Below, piece by piece: positions 27,844 to 36,872 of a stretch of DNA of 53,189 bases (the stretch's first letter is position 1; each line of letters begins with the position of its first letter). The stretch lies in the NCBI GenBank assembly GCA_000482145.1, contig AUXH01000054.1:1-53189 (forward strand). Direction: 5' to 3'. A program made the translations under genes and the position numbers. The notes beneath the pieces were generated by a model. The model was not told the origin of the DNA. It searched no databases and saw nothing but the letters and a program-made list of their open reading frames with translations. The DNA is from Strigomonas culicis (taxonomy: Eukaryota > Euglenozoa > Kinetoplastea > Trypanosomatida > Trypanosomatidae).

Positions 27844-29250
27844 TTACGGCTTACCGCGCGGAGTGTGCTTCCCTTCCTCCGGGATGAAGTCCGACTCAGC
27901 AAATGTCTCTTGCTGCATCTTCCAATTACCAGAGGCGAAGTTGAGTCCCTTGGAGGACGTCGATTTCCGCTCTCCAGCCCGCTCCTTCTTTGGCATCGCC
28001 TTGGCCGTCCCGTCGGCGCTCTCCCGTCGGATAGGAATCTCCTGCATGAGGGGGTTCTTCCCTGGCGCGTAGCGCGTCAGCACTGGCCCCCCGGCGGAGG
28101 TGCGCACGGCGGCCGCCCGGGGGCTGGGCTTGGCCGCCGCCCGCCGAAAGAGCATCTCGTTTTCCTCCGTTTCCGGCCGCAGCAGGTGGCTCAGGTAGGG
28201 GAACTGCACGGTGAGGGATGTCTGCAGCGGGTCGTCGGACGTCCGCACCTCCTCCTTCGCTCGCGCGCCCGGTTCGGGGAACTTCAGGAGCCGTCGAAAG
28301 GCGGGAAGGCGCAGCAGAATCGGCTGAAGCAAGCCGATGAGGCTCATGCCCACAAAGTACAGGCAGACGCCGGACCGAAACGAGGAGGCGACGGGGACCA
28401 CGCACAGGCAGCCCATCCGCGCGGCCCACACAACGTTCTTCATCCACCCCTTCTTGATGTCCTTGGGGAGTGACAGCTCAAAGTTGGCCAGCGTCAGCGC
28501 GCAGAAGGTCAGCGGGAGCACAAAGTACGGGTCCGGCAACGTAAGCGCGGGGCACCACAGAAAGGACTGGCTGCCAATGTCGAGGACGGGCGACGCACAC
28601 AGAGCCGAGACGTGGTAGAGCCCGTACATGATGAACGGCGCGCCGGCAAACGACGTGATGCACTTCAAATTGGACGTTTCGTAGCGCTTGAAGGCCTTCC
28701 GCCGTTCGTTCTTCAGCACACTTGCGGCGACCTGCACCTCCAACGCCGTGGCGTTCTCGTTGTAGTAGATGCGATTGAAGTCCTCCTGCGGCGCTCTCAG
28801 CTCCGGCAGCGCGAGTTGCATGCGCGCGGAGGCGCGCTCGCCGTAGAGCGAGAAGGCGAGCGTGACGAGACGCGTGAGGCCGCCCACGGCAAGCAGGAGC
28901 AGGCCGGGGTCGACCCCGAGCGTGGCCTGGCAGAGGAGGAAGCTCTCGGCGAAGAAGCTGTGCAGCTCCTTGGTGCCCTCTGCGAAGGCAAGGTCTTCTC
29001 CCTGCACCGTCCCAAACCATTTGGCGTTCCAGGCGCGGTCCAGATAGTCGTAGTAGGTTTGAGGTGGCGGGGGGAGGGTCTCTCGCAGGGTGGCTTCCAT
29101 CGTCGTGGCGGCCGCATCGCTGCTGCCGAGCGTGGGAGCAGACACCGCCGCCGCGCGGGACGAGAAGAAGCAGCGCTTGCCCACCACCATAGCCGAGGGA
29201 ACACGTGGCCTGTGCGCAGCGGCCCCGGCGCGCAGATACATCCTCAGCAT
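27844..29250 (-). CDS. Mitochondrial Oxa1/YidC-type membrane insertase
   Basis: A 468-residue protein with a mitochondrial-type N-terminus (MLRMYLRAGAAAHRPRVPSA, no acidic residues). After a 90-residue soluble region come the insertase features: a hydrophobic stretch (LLLLAVGGLTRLVTLAF), a charged helical hairpin with paired positive residues (LKNERRKAFKRYETSNLK), then SFAGAPFIMYGLYHVSALC, and two more hydrophobic segments near 245-262 and 285-315. This five-span layout with the cytosolic-side hairpin between the first two spans is that of Oxa1, Cox18 and YidC, which insert mitochondrially made and imported subunits into the inner membrane. The C-terminal 130 residues are basic and disordered, as in Oxa1 tails that bind the mitoribosome. 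Oxa1 and Cox18 cannot be told apart here. Confidence 0.8.
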   Translation of the reverse strand: MLRMYLRAGAAAHRPRVPSAMVVGKRCFFSSRAAAVSAPTLGSSDAAATTMEATLRETLPPPPQTYYDYLDRAWNAKWFGTVQGEDLAFAEGTKELHSFFAESFLLCQATLGVDPGLLLLAVGGLTRLVTLAFSLYGERASARMQLALPELRAPQEDFNRIYYNENATALEVQVAASVLKNERRKAFKRYETSNLKCITSFAGAPFIMYGLYHVSALCASPVLDIGSQSFLWCPALTLPDPYFVLPLTFCALTLANFELSLPKDIKKGWMKNVVWAARMGCLCVVPVASSFRSGVCLYFVGMSLIGLLQPILLRLPAFRRLLKFPEPGARAKEEVRTSDDPLQTSLTVQFPYLSHLLRPETEENEMLFRRAAAKPSPRAAAVRTSAGGPVLTRYAPGKNPLMQEIPIRRESADGTAKAMPKKERAGERKSTSSKGLNFASGNWKMQQETFAESDFIPEEGKHTPRGKP

Positions 29251-29576
29251 TTTTCTAGATCTCTAGACCAACAGTAGCTTACAGCAGGTTGGGTCTCCCA
29301 CTATTTCTGATCTTAGGAGAGAGAGAGAGAGAGAGATGGGGAGACACATAACGTGCGAAGCCATGAAGTAGTTTTTCCAAAACAACGCAAACAGACAAGA
29401 CAGCCACGCACACAGCGATTTCTCAATGTCGGCGTATGTACCGATGCGTATTTGCGCCTTGAAAGTCAATGTACAAGCACCATAAAGAGACGAAGATAGA
29501 ATGATGCGTATGTATACATACACGACTAGGAGGAGACTTTTACTATATACCCCCTCTCGATCCTCTTGTGGCAACA
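29251..29576. other. Intergenic spacer with GA microsatellite
   Basis: A GA run at 29317-29336 reads as a CU tract in the transcript and is the likely splice signal of the insertase gene. The rest is 3' UTR of the CLEC16A-like gene. No other gene was recognised. Confidence 0.6.
29312..29336 (-). promoter_or_regulatory. Predicted trans-splice acceptor of the insertase gene
   Basis: In the transcript a run of CU dinucleotides (plus-strand GA at 29317-29336) is followed immediately by AG at 29313-29312, about 60 nt before ATG 29250. Predicted from pattern. Confidence 0.55.
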
Positions 29577-32543
29577 TTAAAGGAGGTCGCTTTGCGTGTG
29601 CAAAAAGCTGTAGCACACTTGGGCCCCCTTTCGCCGGTTGGCTGCGGCTGTCATATTGAAGAGATTCACAGCTTCGCGAGCTGATTTTTGGTCGCGGAAA
29701 ACGACGATCCACTCCTGCTGCACACCAGCTTTATAGAGGTAGAGCGTGACCTTGAAGTTGGCGCCTACCGCTATCTTCGCCTGCAAGAACGAAATATCCA
29801 TCGTCGTGTTGATTTGCCGCTCACAGATGCCGCTCCTGTACTCATGGTCCATCTGGGTCTGGCTGTTCGGCGGCGGCTCTAGAAAGATGAGCTGACTGTC
29901 GCTCGAGAGCACGTAGAGCGGCGTGCCTGGGGTAATCGTGGGGTTCACGCGCCCATTCTCGAGCAGTGCGATCACCTCGCAGCGCAGCAGCAGCGGCGCC
30001 TCCGCCTGGCAGTAAACGTACGTCTCGCCCTCTTTGTGAAAGCCCTCCACCGGCCCAAAGGCGGACTGGAGGTCGCCCGGCGGCGGCGCACCGGCGGCGG
30101 CGCTCGCGGGCCTGCTGACACTGTTGAAGAAGGTCCGCAGCGTGAGCCACGTGTGGCACGTGATGTAGCGCAGCTCGGTCCGTCCATTCGCCATCCGCAC
30201 GGCCAGCGCGAGCTGCGTGCCTACCATCTCCGTGAGAAAGCGGTACGCACGGTCGTCCAGGTGGCGGCTGCGGCGGAGTGCCTGCCGGACACACTCGACG
30301 GGGGAGGGCGAGCCAGGCAGCGTGTCGCGGTCCGCGTCCGTGGGGCTGGAAGCGCCCACGCCGTCGTGGTGGGGCAGCTGCGGCAGCAGCAGGGCCACCG
30401 CGAGCGAGGCGCCGCAGGTGCGCAGGGCGCTCTCGTTCTGCGTGAGGTAGGAGGTCTTGATACACACGAAGAGAATCTCGTACGGATCCGCGCACACGCC
30501 AGCCCACTTCTGGAGAAAGGAGTAGCTCGCGCGCTTCCTGCCACCCTCGCCGCGCGGGGACCCTTCGGACGGGCACGGTGTGAAGTCCTCGCACCCGTCC
30601 TTGTCCGCCTGGGCGCGTTGGTAGTCGCAGATGCTCTGCGCGTCCGTGCGCACAAGCTCCAGCATCTGCGCCCGCATGAGTGCCGTGGCCGTCGTGTACA
30701 GTTTGGTCCACAGGAGCTGACGGGCCGCCGCCTCCGGCGGAAACAGGAGCAGCGCGTCGCGCAGCAGATCCAGAAGAAGCTGCAGCGACGCCATGCGGCA
30801 CAGCTCCGGACAGGTGAGGTGGTGGTACAAGGACACCAGCAGCGCGACGGTGCGCACGAGCGCGCTCCTGCCGTCACTGCTGCTCGCGTGCCGCTTGACA
30901 GACTCCATCACACCCGGCGCAAATACATGTTCGATAAATTCGGTCAAGCTCCAGGACCCCACCGGGCCCGCTTCGATGTCGGCGGCGCTCTTGCCCCGCT
31001 GCACGGGCGTCTCGAAGTCCCGCAGGCAGCTCCACTGCTGCGGCAGCACAATGTCACTGCTCGCGTCTGCGACAGCATCCTTACCACTCTCCATAGCGCT
31101 TGTGCCGGTGGCCGTGGCGCGGCCCTCCTGCGGGCCGTGCAGCAACGTCCTGTAGAGGCGCAGCGCGTGGCCATGCAGGTCCACACGCTGTGACAGGAGC
31201 ACGCCGTCGAGCAGGGCAACGTCCGTCACGCCGCACCGCTCCAACACGCCGAGGCGCTGCACACAGGCGCGGTACGGGAGATGCGCGGCGCTCGCCTCGC
31301 GCGGCGCCGTGTCCGCCGTGCGCCCGGCGACTGGGCCGGGCGGGAGAAGGCAGTCGCGCATGGCCGCATGAAGCACACCTTCGTCGCTCGCGTGGAGCCA
31401 CTTGATCAAGAGGAAAAGAAGACCCCCTGCGGGTAGTTTCTGAAGCGCGGATTCAGCATCGCTGCTGCGCTCGGTGGCGTCGCGGGGGCTGGCACCCTCC
31501 CCAGTGCCCGTGAGCTCCCTGTGAAGGCGCTCACATACCTGTAGAATCAGCTTTCGCTTCACCTCACCGGCGATCTGCTGCGCGACGCGGTCGTGTGGTA
31601 TGCGACATAGATCGTTCAAGTAGAGCAGATCGTCCATCACGTCCTCCAGACTATTGTCCAGCGTGGACAGCCACAACTGCTTCGCATTGCTCTTATTCTT
31701 TGTGTTGGGCGAAGCCGCGGTCGGCGTGGACATTGGCGTGATTGGAAAGGCTGCGTCGAGCTGACTCATAACGGACTCGAAGAAGGTGCCGGCCAGCGTG
31801 GCCGCCGACGCGGCGGACGGTGTCGCACTAGGAGAAGCCGGCAATGTGCCGGCTGACGCAAGCGTGTCACCGAGGCGATGGATCAGGGCCCACACGGAGG
31901 CAAAGAGGGCATGTAGCACATCCGGAATGGCACTGTCTACGTAATCCGCCACGGAGTCCTCGGCGAGCTGAGAGACACTCAACACAATCTGGCGCGCCGT
32001 CGTGCGCACCATGGCGTCCGGTGATGCCAATAGTTTTACCGCCTTCGTGAAGAGCGGGAAGGCCTTGATTTCATTGTCGAAGAACAAGTGTACGGTGTCC
32101 TTGTTCAGCCGCAGGGCCAAGGATTTCAGGAAGGAGATGTAGATGGAGAGCAACTCGTCATCGCCTTCATCGAACTCAATGGCGATCATACGATTGATGT
32201 GATTGTTGCTGCACATGAAATAGATGGACGCCACGCGAGACAAATTCTGCAAAACGAGCGTTATGCAGTGCAGCATGTGTATGCGAACCTGCGAGGACAT
32301 GACCGCATTCGTGACGATCCGCTCAAACGTATTCATAATTTCATTGCCCATAATGGCATCAAACGTGGACTCGTCATTCTTGTCACACCACACAAGCTCC
32401 TCCGCCAGGCAGCGCACCGCCTCGAGGACGTGGGGCTGAAGGAAGTCCTCGTCCTGCTCCTCCATCCGCGTCACCTCAGCCGCGAGCGCAAGCGCGTTTT
32501 CGGCGGAGTACTTGTTTTTTGTCTTCAACACCAAGCGCTTCAT
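29577..32543 (-). CDS. CLEC16A: CLEC16A/FPL-domain protein (endosomal or mitophagy regulator)
   Basis: A 988-residue protein. Residues about 30-190 match the FPL domain that defines CLEC16A, Drosophila Ema and C. elegans GOP-1: LAEELVWCDKNDESTFDAIM, IRMLHCITLVLQNLS-like text, NNHINRMIAIEFDEGDDELLSIYISFLKSLALRLNKDTVHLFF and the following FPLFTKAVKL, the text that gave the domain its name. The remainder is largely helical, with low-complexity insertions at about 225-260 and 350-380. A C-terminal domain (about 880-985, TMDISFLQAKIAVGANFKVTLYLYKAG) looks like a beta-sandwich or PH-like fold. In animals the family acts in endosome maturation and in mitophagy. It is cytosolic or membrane-associated, with no membrane span. 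The residue spacing of the FPL block makes the call fairly firm. Confidence 0.85.
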   Translation of the reverse strand: MKRLVLKTKNKYSAENALALAAEVTRMEEQDEDFLQPHVLEAVRCLAEELVWCDKNDESTFDAIMGNEIMNTFERIVTNAVMSSQVRIHMLHCITLVLQNLSRVASIYFMCSNNHINRMIAIEFDEGDDELLSIYISFLKSLALRLNKDTVHLFFDNEIKAFPLFTKAVKLLASPDAMVRTTARQIVLSVSQLAEDSVADYVDSAIPDVLHALFASVWALIHRLGDTLASAGTLPASPSATPSAASAATLAGTFFESVMSQLDAAFPITPMSTPTAASPNTKNKSNAKQLWLSTLDNSLEDVMDDLLYLNDLCRIPHDRVAQQIAGEVKRKLILQVCERLHRELTGTGEGASPRDATERSSDAESALQKLPAGGLLFLLIKWLHASDEGVLHAAMRDCLLPPGPVAGRTADTAPREASAAHLPYRACVQRLGVLERCGVTDVALLDGVLLSQRVDLHGHALRLYRTLLHGPQEGRATATGTSAMESGKDAVADASSDIVLPQQWSCLRDFETPVQRGKSAADIEAGPVGSWSLTEFIEHVFAPGVMESVKRHASSSDGRSALVRTVALLVSLYHHLTCPELCRMASLQLLLDLLRDALLLFPPEAAARQLLWTKLYTTATALMRAQMLELVRTDAQSICDYQRAQADKDGCEDFTPCPSEGSPRGEGGRKRASYSFLQKWAGVCADPYEILFVCIKTSYLTQNESALRTCGASLAVALLLPQLPHHDGVGASSPTDADRDTLPGSPSPVECVRQALRRSRHLDDRAYRFLTEMVGTQLALAVRMANGRTELRYITCHTWLTLRTFFNSVSRPASAAAGAPPPGDLQSAFGPVEGFHKEGETYVYCQAEAPLLLRCEVIALLENGRVNPTITPGTPLYVLSSDSQLIFLEPPPNSQTQMDHEYRSGICERQINTTMDISFLQAKIAVGANFKVTLYLYKAGVQQEWIVVFRDQKSAREAVNLFNMTAAANRRKGAQVCYSFLHTQSDLL

Positions 32544-32999
32544 TGCACACCTTGCCGTTCTACTACTGTCGCACCTTTGTTACGAGTCCTTGTTGCTTCG
32601 TGATGATTACTACCAAAGCCAATATGTATGGGCTTTGTTGTTGTTAATGATTCTGGCACGACCTTCCTTTCGTTTCTGCACACCGCATCCTACGTTGGAG
32701 GGCACTGACCACCAAGAGGCAATATTAGCCAAAAAACAAACAAAAAAAAGGAACTTCTTCCATCGTTGTATGGTAACACAATTAAAGAGAGAGTGAAGGA
32801 AAGAAAGAGAAAGATGACAAAAAGAGGGAAGTAAACCGAAAGGGATACACGTAGGGAGAATGTAAGAGAGTGGGTAAGAAGAGATGCACGCCACACACAC
32901 AATATGTATATGTACAAGATGACAATAAAGCAACAGCAACGTGACGCACCCGCGTCGACAAAGGACAGTTTCCATTCGTGTACGCATTGGGTTGGGATG
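32544..32999. other. Intergenic spacer with polypyrimidine tract
   Basis: Leader of the CLEC16A-like gene and 3' UTR of the propeller gene. A purine-rich plus-strand tract at 32786-32840 is a good candidate polypyrimidine tract. No gene was recognised. Confidence 0.55.
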
Positions 33000-35222
33000 C
33001 TAGGTTTCAATGACACTGCTCATACGCGGTGCACCAAGCGCCCCGGAAGGCAGATGACCGCGCCGCTTGTTGAGTTGCCGGAGGAGAAGCTTGGCCTTCT
33101 CCTTCACCGGCTCCGCGCGCCGCCGCGCGACGATGATGCTCTGCAGACTCGCCATGACGAGGTCCTCGCAGCCGGACCCGAAGAAATCGGCGAAACCGAT
33201 GAAGAACATGGGCGTCGGCGTCACCATAAAGCCGGCAATCGCAAAGGTGAACTCCTTCGTGTCGAACGGGATGGACACCACCGCCTGGCCCATTGTGCTG
33301 ACCAGAACCTCGTTGCCCTCCGTCGCGCCGTCCAGACACGCCGCGCACAGCACCCCCCGGCTGAGGATGTGCCCGGCGTACCCATTCGTCCGCCGGTCCA
33401 TCTCCGCCGGCTTGAGCGGCTTCGAGGCGAGACTGCCACCTTTCGGCGGTGCCGTCGCCGGGGCGGCGGCAGCCCCCGCCGCCGGCTCCTCCGCGCGCGC
33501 CGCGGGGTCGCCGTGCCTCAGACAGGAGCCGAGGGTGGTAATATCCAAGTACTGCCGCGCCCCTTTGGGCTCCGCAACGGGCGGGATGGGCGAGGTGCAG
33601 CGAGAGAACACCAAGGGCGTCTCATGCCTCTCTTCGAAGGCGACCACCTGCTTGACATCGTTGACAAGCTGCGAGACGGGCGCGTCGCTGTTGATGGCGC
33701 GCAGCACCACCACGCGCCCGACGCTGTCCAGTACCACGAGCGCCGCGGACGCACTCGGAGAATCCTCCATGTCAGCCGCCGCGGCGCCTTCGCGTCTGTT
33801 CCCGTCTCTTCCCCTCAGCATGGCCTCCACCACCCGAGGCCGCACCTCGGCCGGCCCGCGCACATGCCGGGTGTTCACGAAGCACAGATCCGCGATGGGG
33901 CCTGTAAGCCGCTTCGCCAGCGTGCACGTGCGGTGCCGCAGCACGTACACCCGTCCGTCGGTCGTGCCGACCACAGCCAGGGCGCGCGTGCTGCCCTCGG
34001 AGGACTCCGCCGCCGCGCCCCACCGACGCTGGACCGCAAAGGCGCTGATCGCATGGCCCTCCGGAATGCCCCAGCACCAGGGCTGCACCTCCTCGGCGCG
34101 GGCGTCTCCGGCGCACAGGACGTAGCCGTCCGCTGTCGCTGGAGCGGCACCGCTCCTGGGCAAGACAAACGCGAGCGCGCCCTCGTCCTTGTCGTAGTAG
34201 AAGGCGGTCGTGCCGCCGTACGCCGCACCCCCGCCGCAGAGGGAGATGAACCGCTTGCTCCCCTCCATGTACAGCTCGCGGGTCTGGGCGCGGTCGCCCG
34301 CGCTGGCGGCGTGGCCGTAGGCCTGCCCCGACAGGGGGCCGGGGCCGCCCGAGAGCAGCACCGCGCTGCCCATGGCCGTGGGCGCGGGGTCGGTGCGCGG
34401 CCGGGTCTTGCCACCCGCCTCGCCTCCCCCGGCCCCGCCGCCGGCCGCGGTGCTGAGGCCGCCGCCCAAGGGCGTCACCTTGCTCCTGCTGCCGGGCGCC
34501 CGCCGCGCCGTCATGCGATAGGTCGCGCACAGTACCACCCACCGCGGGACCGGGTGGGCGCCACCGTCTTCCGCGGCCGCGTCGTCCCCCGTAGAAGACA
34601 GCGCGCTGTCGTAAAAGAGTCGCAGCACGTACTCCTGCGGCTCGATCTGTATGATGTCCCGCACGAAAGTCACTCGGAGCTTAAGGGAGCTGATGGAGGG
34701 GTTGAGCGCGCTCACGAGGGAGAAGAGCAGCAGGGAGACGTGGTGTGCGCCGTGCTCGTCACTCCAGGCGATGAGCACGGCGGTCGTGTCGTCGTCCAGC
34801 TCGCGTGGCGGCATCTGTCCGCGTCCGTACAGGAGGAACGCCTGGAGGCAGATGTTCCGAGAGGCGACGGCGTTGGCCGGCGCGGGGAAGGTGCCGCTGT
34901 CCGACAACTCGTCGTCGCTCGACACGAGCGGATTCTGGCTCCTCTCCGGAACATGCCTCGGCCGTGTCGGTGCCGCGTGCGACGAAGGAATTCGCCAGAG
35001 ACGACGGCTCGTCAGTCGTCTAGTCGTCGGGAAGGCTTCTAGATTGGGCCCGAGTACATGCACGTCGGTGTCGCTGGCTATGAGACACGCCGAGAAGGCT
35101 CTTCTTTCCCCGGAGAGCAGGTGTCCACTGTATTTGAGTGTTACCACGCACCCGACGCCAGGCACGCCTGGCAGTCCGGTTTCCTTCCCGCAGGTGGGCG
35201 GCAGAAGCGTTGCCCCGTCCAT
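33000..35222 (-). CDS. Large beta-propeller-like protein, unknown function
   Basis: A 740-residue protein with repeated beta-blade-like segments: VVTLKYSGHLLSGERRAFSACLIASDTDVHVLG near the start, ALAVVGTTDGRVYVLRHRT in the middle, AALVVLDSVGRVVVLRAIN, and near the C-terminus FFIGFADFFGSGCEDLVMASLQSIIVARR. The last resembles an FG-GAP/VCBS blade (D..G.G..DL). Two low-complexity glycine/alanine-rich insertions (about 240-310 and 560-590) separate the blades. The ending is basic and helical (KAKLLLRQLNKRRGHLP). It could belong to the BBS, KICSTOR/ITFG2 or another trafficking propeller family; I cannot decide which. High GC produces a long antisense open frame over the same region, which was not called. 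Confidence 0.65.
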   Translation of the reverse strand: MDGATLLPPTCGKETGLPGVPGVGCVVTLKYSGHLLSGERRAFSACLIASDTDVHVLGPNLEAFPTTRRLTSRRLWRIPSSHAAPTRPRHVPERSQNPLVSSDDELSDSGTFPAPANAVASRNICLQAFLLYGRGQMPPRELDDDTTAVLIAWSDEHGAHHVSLLLFSLVSALNPSISSLKLRVTFVRDIIQIEPQEYVLRLFYDSALSSTGDDAAAEDGGAHPVPRWVVLCATYRMTARRAPGSRSKVTPLGGGLSTAAGGGAGGGEAGGKTRPRTDPAPTAMGSAVLLSGGPGPLSGQAYGHAASAGDRAQTRELYMEGSKRFISLCGGGAAYGGTTAFYYDKDEGALAFVLPRSGAAPATADGYVLCAGDARAEEVQPWCWGIPEGHAISAFAVQRRWGAAAESSEGSTRALAVVGTTDGRVYVLRHRTCTLAKRLTGPIADLCFVNTRHVRGPAEVRPRVVEAMLRGRDGNRREGAAAADMEDSPSASAALVVLDSVGRVVVLRAINSDAPVSQLVNDVKQVVAFEERHETPLVFSRCTSPIPPVAEPKGARQYLDITTLGSCLRHGDPAARAEEPAAGAAAAPATAPPKGGSLASKPLKPAEMDRRTNGYAGHILSRGVLCAACLDGATEGNEVLVSTMGQAVVSIPFDTKEFTFAIAGFMVTPTPMFFIGFADFFGSGCEDLVMASLQSIIVARRRAEPVKEKAKLLLRQLNKRRGHLPSGALGAPRMSSVIET

Positions 35223-35263
35223 TGCATATTCGGTTGATGCAGTAATAGGACTCTATAGTCGTA

Positions 35264-35326
35264 TACTTGTGGCCGTGTGTATCAACGAGAAGGAGACCCA
35301 AGAAGAGTGGGAGGAGAAGAGAGAAT
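35264..35326 (-). promoter_or_regulatory. Predicted trans-splice acceptor of the propeller gene
   Basis: The plus strand is purine-rich at 35288-35326, giving a C/T tract in the transcript. The first AG after it is at 35265-35264, 42 nt before ATG 35222. Predicted from pattern. Confidence 0.55.
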
Positions 35327-35347
35327 ACGTATACAGAGTGATCATCA

Positions 35348-35421
35348 GGTCCAACAGGTTCTGTTGGACCGAACACGAGTAAACCTCTTGTTCCTCTGTG
35401 TGATCTCAATCACACGAGGTT
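35348..35421. other. Two adjacent strong hairpins
   Basis: Hairpin 1: a perfect 10-bp stem, GGTCCAACAG at 35348-35357 with CTGTTGGACC at 35361-35370, and a 3-nt loop. Hairpin 2: a perfect 7-bp stem, GTGTGAT at 35398-35404 with ATCACAC at 35409-35415, and a 4-nt loop, extended by an outer 6-bp stem (AACCTC at 35382-35387 with GAGGTT at 35416-35421) around an asymmetric bulge. They lie upstream of the propeller gene's splice acceptor, in the region where the Mpo1 3' UTR or its cleavage site should be. Confidence 0.75.
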
Positions 35422-35659
35422 GCATGTATTACATTGTGTAGAAGGAATAAATCTCAAACACAAAAACTTGCATTAGAGAAGTACAACAAAAAAAAGTGTG
35501 GCGAATTTGTTTTTGCTTCCCGGATCCTGTTAGTGCCGATGCACACAGGGAAGCTGTAAGCATGTTACTGTATAAAGCTGCGCTTTAGATGTGAAGTAAT
35601 AGAATTATAAGTGTGTAATGTGTAAGTAAAAGGTGAAGGAGAGAGAAGACCATGACGAC

Positions 35660-36208
35660 TTAATGGTTCCGCTGGGCAGCTGCACCGTCTGCATTCAGCT
35701 TAGCGATGCGCGCCGCCACCAACGCGTCCAGCTCCTTCTTCTTCGCCGGGTTGTATCCCAAGTGGAAGAGCACCTCCAGCCAGACGAAAAAGACAGCCGA
35801 GTGGATCGCCTGAAGCGGGTCCTCCAGAAAAGCAGGTTGGCGCTGCTCGCAGAACTTGTGCGCGATAATTTGGCTCGCCCACCCCACCACGTTGACCGCG
35901 GCGGCAAGCAGTGGGCAGTGCGCGAAAAAGTTCGTTGCGGCGTAGTACATGCCGTAGACCAGTGGGGCGTACAACGTGCCAGCGACGGGCTCCATGATAA
36001 TGAAGGTCAGCGCGTACAAGGTGGCGCCCACCTGTGAGAGATTGAGGGACGGTGTGATCTTCACCTTTGTGAGAAAGCTCAGTGTGGTCGTGTAGATGAG
36101 CGGCACGAACACCACATGCACCATCTGGTTGCGCCACTCATTGTGGTACGAGCCGTAGAAGACAAAACTCTTCTTTATATTGAAGTAGTTTTCTAGGTAC
36201 GTCCACAT
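35660..36208 (-). CDS. MPO1: Mpo1/DUF962-family membrane dioxygenase
   Basis: A 182-residue protein from ATG 36208 (the frame is open to 36220, but that codon is GTG). It matches DUF962/YGL010w: FYGSYHNEWRNQMVHVVFVPLIY at the start, with the conserved histidines in YHN and MVHVV, and WASQIIAHKFCEQRQPAFLEDPLQAI in the second half. These histidines are the proposed iron ligands. Yeast Mpo1 is an Fe(II)-dependent dioxygenase in the alpha-oxidation of 2-hydroxy fatty acids made from phytosphingosine, and sits in the ER. About four hydrophobic segments are visible. The C-terminal tail is a short helical extension (KKKELDALVAARIAKLNADG). The enzyme activity is inferred from the family. Confidence 0.88.
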   Translation of the reverse strand: MWTYLENYFNIKKSFVFYGSYHNEWRNQMVHVVFVPLIYTTTLSFLTKVKITPSLNLSQVGATLYALTFIIMEPVAGTLYAPLVYGMYYAATNFFAHCPLLAAAVNVVGWASQIIAHKFCEQRQPAFLEDPLQAIHSAVFFVWLEVLFHLGYNPAKKKELDALVAARIAKLNADGAAAQRNH

Positions 36209-36443
36209 GTTGCCAGCCACTAGTGCAAACGATCAAGTGGAAAATAGTAATGCCAAACCAAAGCAAGCACTGGAAAAAAAATGTGAGGGAATGGAGAGGG
36301 AGAGGGAAGAAGCCGATTTAGACAACAATCATTCGATTTGCTATAATACAGAACACTATTATGGTTGTCTTCTAACGTTTCAACATGACAGGAAAGTGTG
36401 CGACCATAATAAGACAAGGGAAAGCACTACCACCACTGAACTG

Positions 36444-36872
36444 TTACATGGTCATGACAGGACGCAGCAAGGGGTCCACCCGGTGGTGCAGCATGCTCGT
36501 CTTCAGCTTCAGCATTCCCATTTCTGTTTTCATTTCCTCGCTGTCAGAGGAAAGCAGTGCCAGCAATGCCCGCCCGCCTGTGGCCATCACACAGAGCTTG
36601 CGTGACCCGAAATCCACAATGATTTGCTCTGGCGGTTCCAGCACAGCGTCTAAGCTAAACTTGTTGAGCGCCAGGTCATTGTTCGCGTAGGCATGCCACA
36701 TGGTGGTCACCGCCTCGATGGTCAGCGCCTGTAGTTCCTCTCGCTTGTCGCAGTCACCGGCGTAGGACGAGCTGAGGACGGCATTGGTAACACTATCAAG
36801 GAGAACCACAAGCTGTACGCCGTCACCGGCGCCGGTAAGGATGATGTTGTTCAGCTCTTTCGCATTGAGCAT
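36444..36872 (-). CDS. LAMTOR2: Roadblock/LC7-domain protein, LAMTOR2-like
   Basis: A 142-residue protein. It opens with MLNAKELNNIILTGAGDGVQLVVLLD, continues with TTMWHAYANNDLALNKFSLDAVL and IIVDFGSRKLCVMATGG, and ends MGMLKLKTSMLHHRVDPLLRPV. This order of helix, two-strand hairpin and closing helix is the roadblock/LC7 fold. Spacing and residues follow LAMTOR2/p14 (the GVQ...LL motif, IW/MW.AY, and GMLK.K...L...L.EPL) more closely than dynein LC7 or MglB. LAMTOR2 pairs with LAMTOR3 in the Ragulator, which anchors Rag GTPases and TORC1 to the lysosome. That function is inferred; the subfamily should be confirmed by a profile search. An insertion of about 15 residues precedes the final helix (SSDSEEMKTE). 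Confidence 0.65.
   Translation of the reverse strand: MLNAKELNNIILTGAGDGVQLVVLLDSVTNAVLSSSYAGDCDKREELQALTIEAVTTMWHAYANNDLALNKFSLDAVLEPPEQIIVDFGSRKLCVMATGGRALLALLSSDSEEMKTEMGMLKLKTSMLHHRVDPLLRPVMTM

Larger units (their letters stand above)
35223..35659. other. Intergenic spacer with two hairpins
   Basis: Leader of the propeller gene, with a trans-splice signal at 35264-35326, two strong hairpins at 35348-35421, and the 3' UTR of the Mpo1 gene. No protein-coding gene was recognised. Confidence 0.6.

Noticed and set aside
32904..35042. A 712-residue antisense open frame over the propeller gene
   Set aside because: It is a shadow of GC-rich codons: rich in R, G, A and H, with no domain. The minus-strand frame has blade-like segments and a splice signal.
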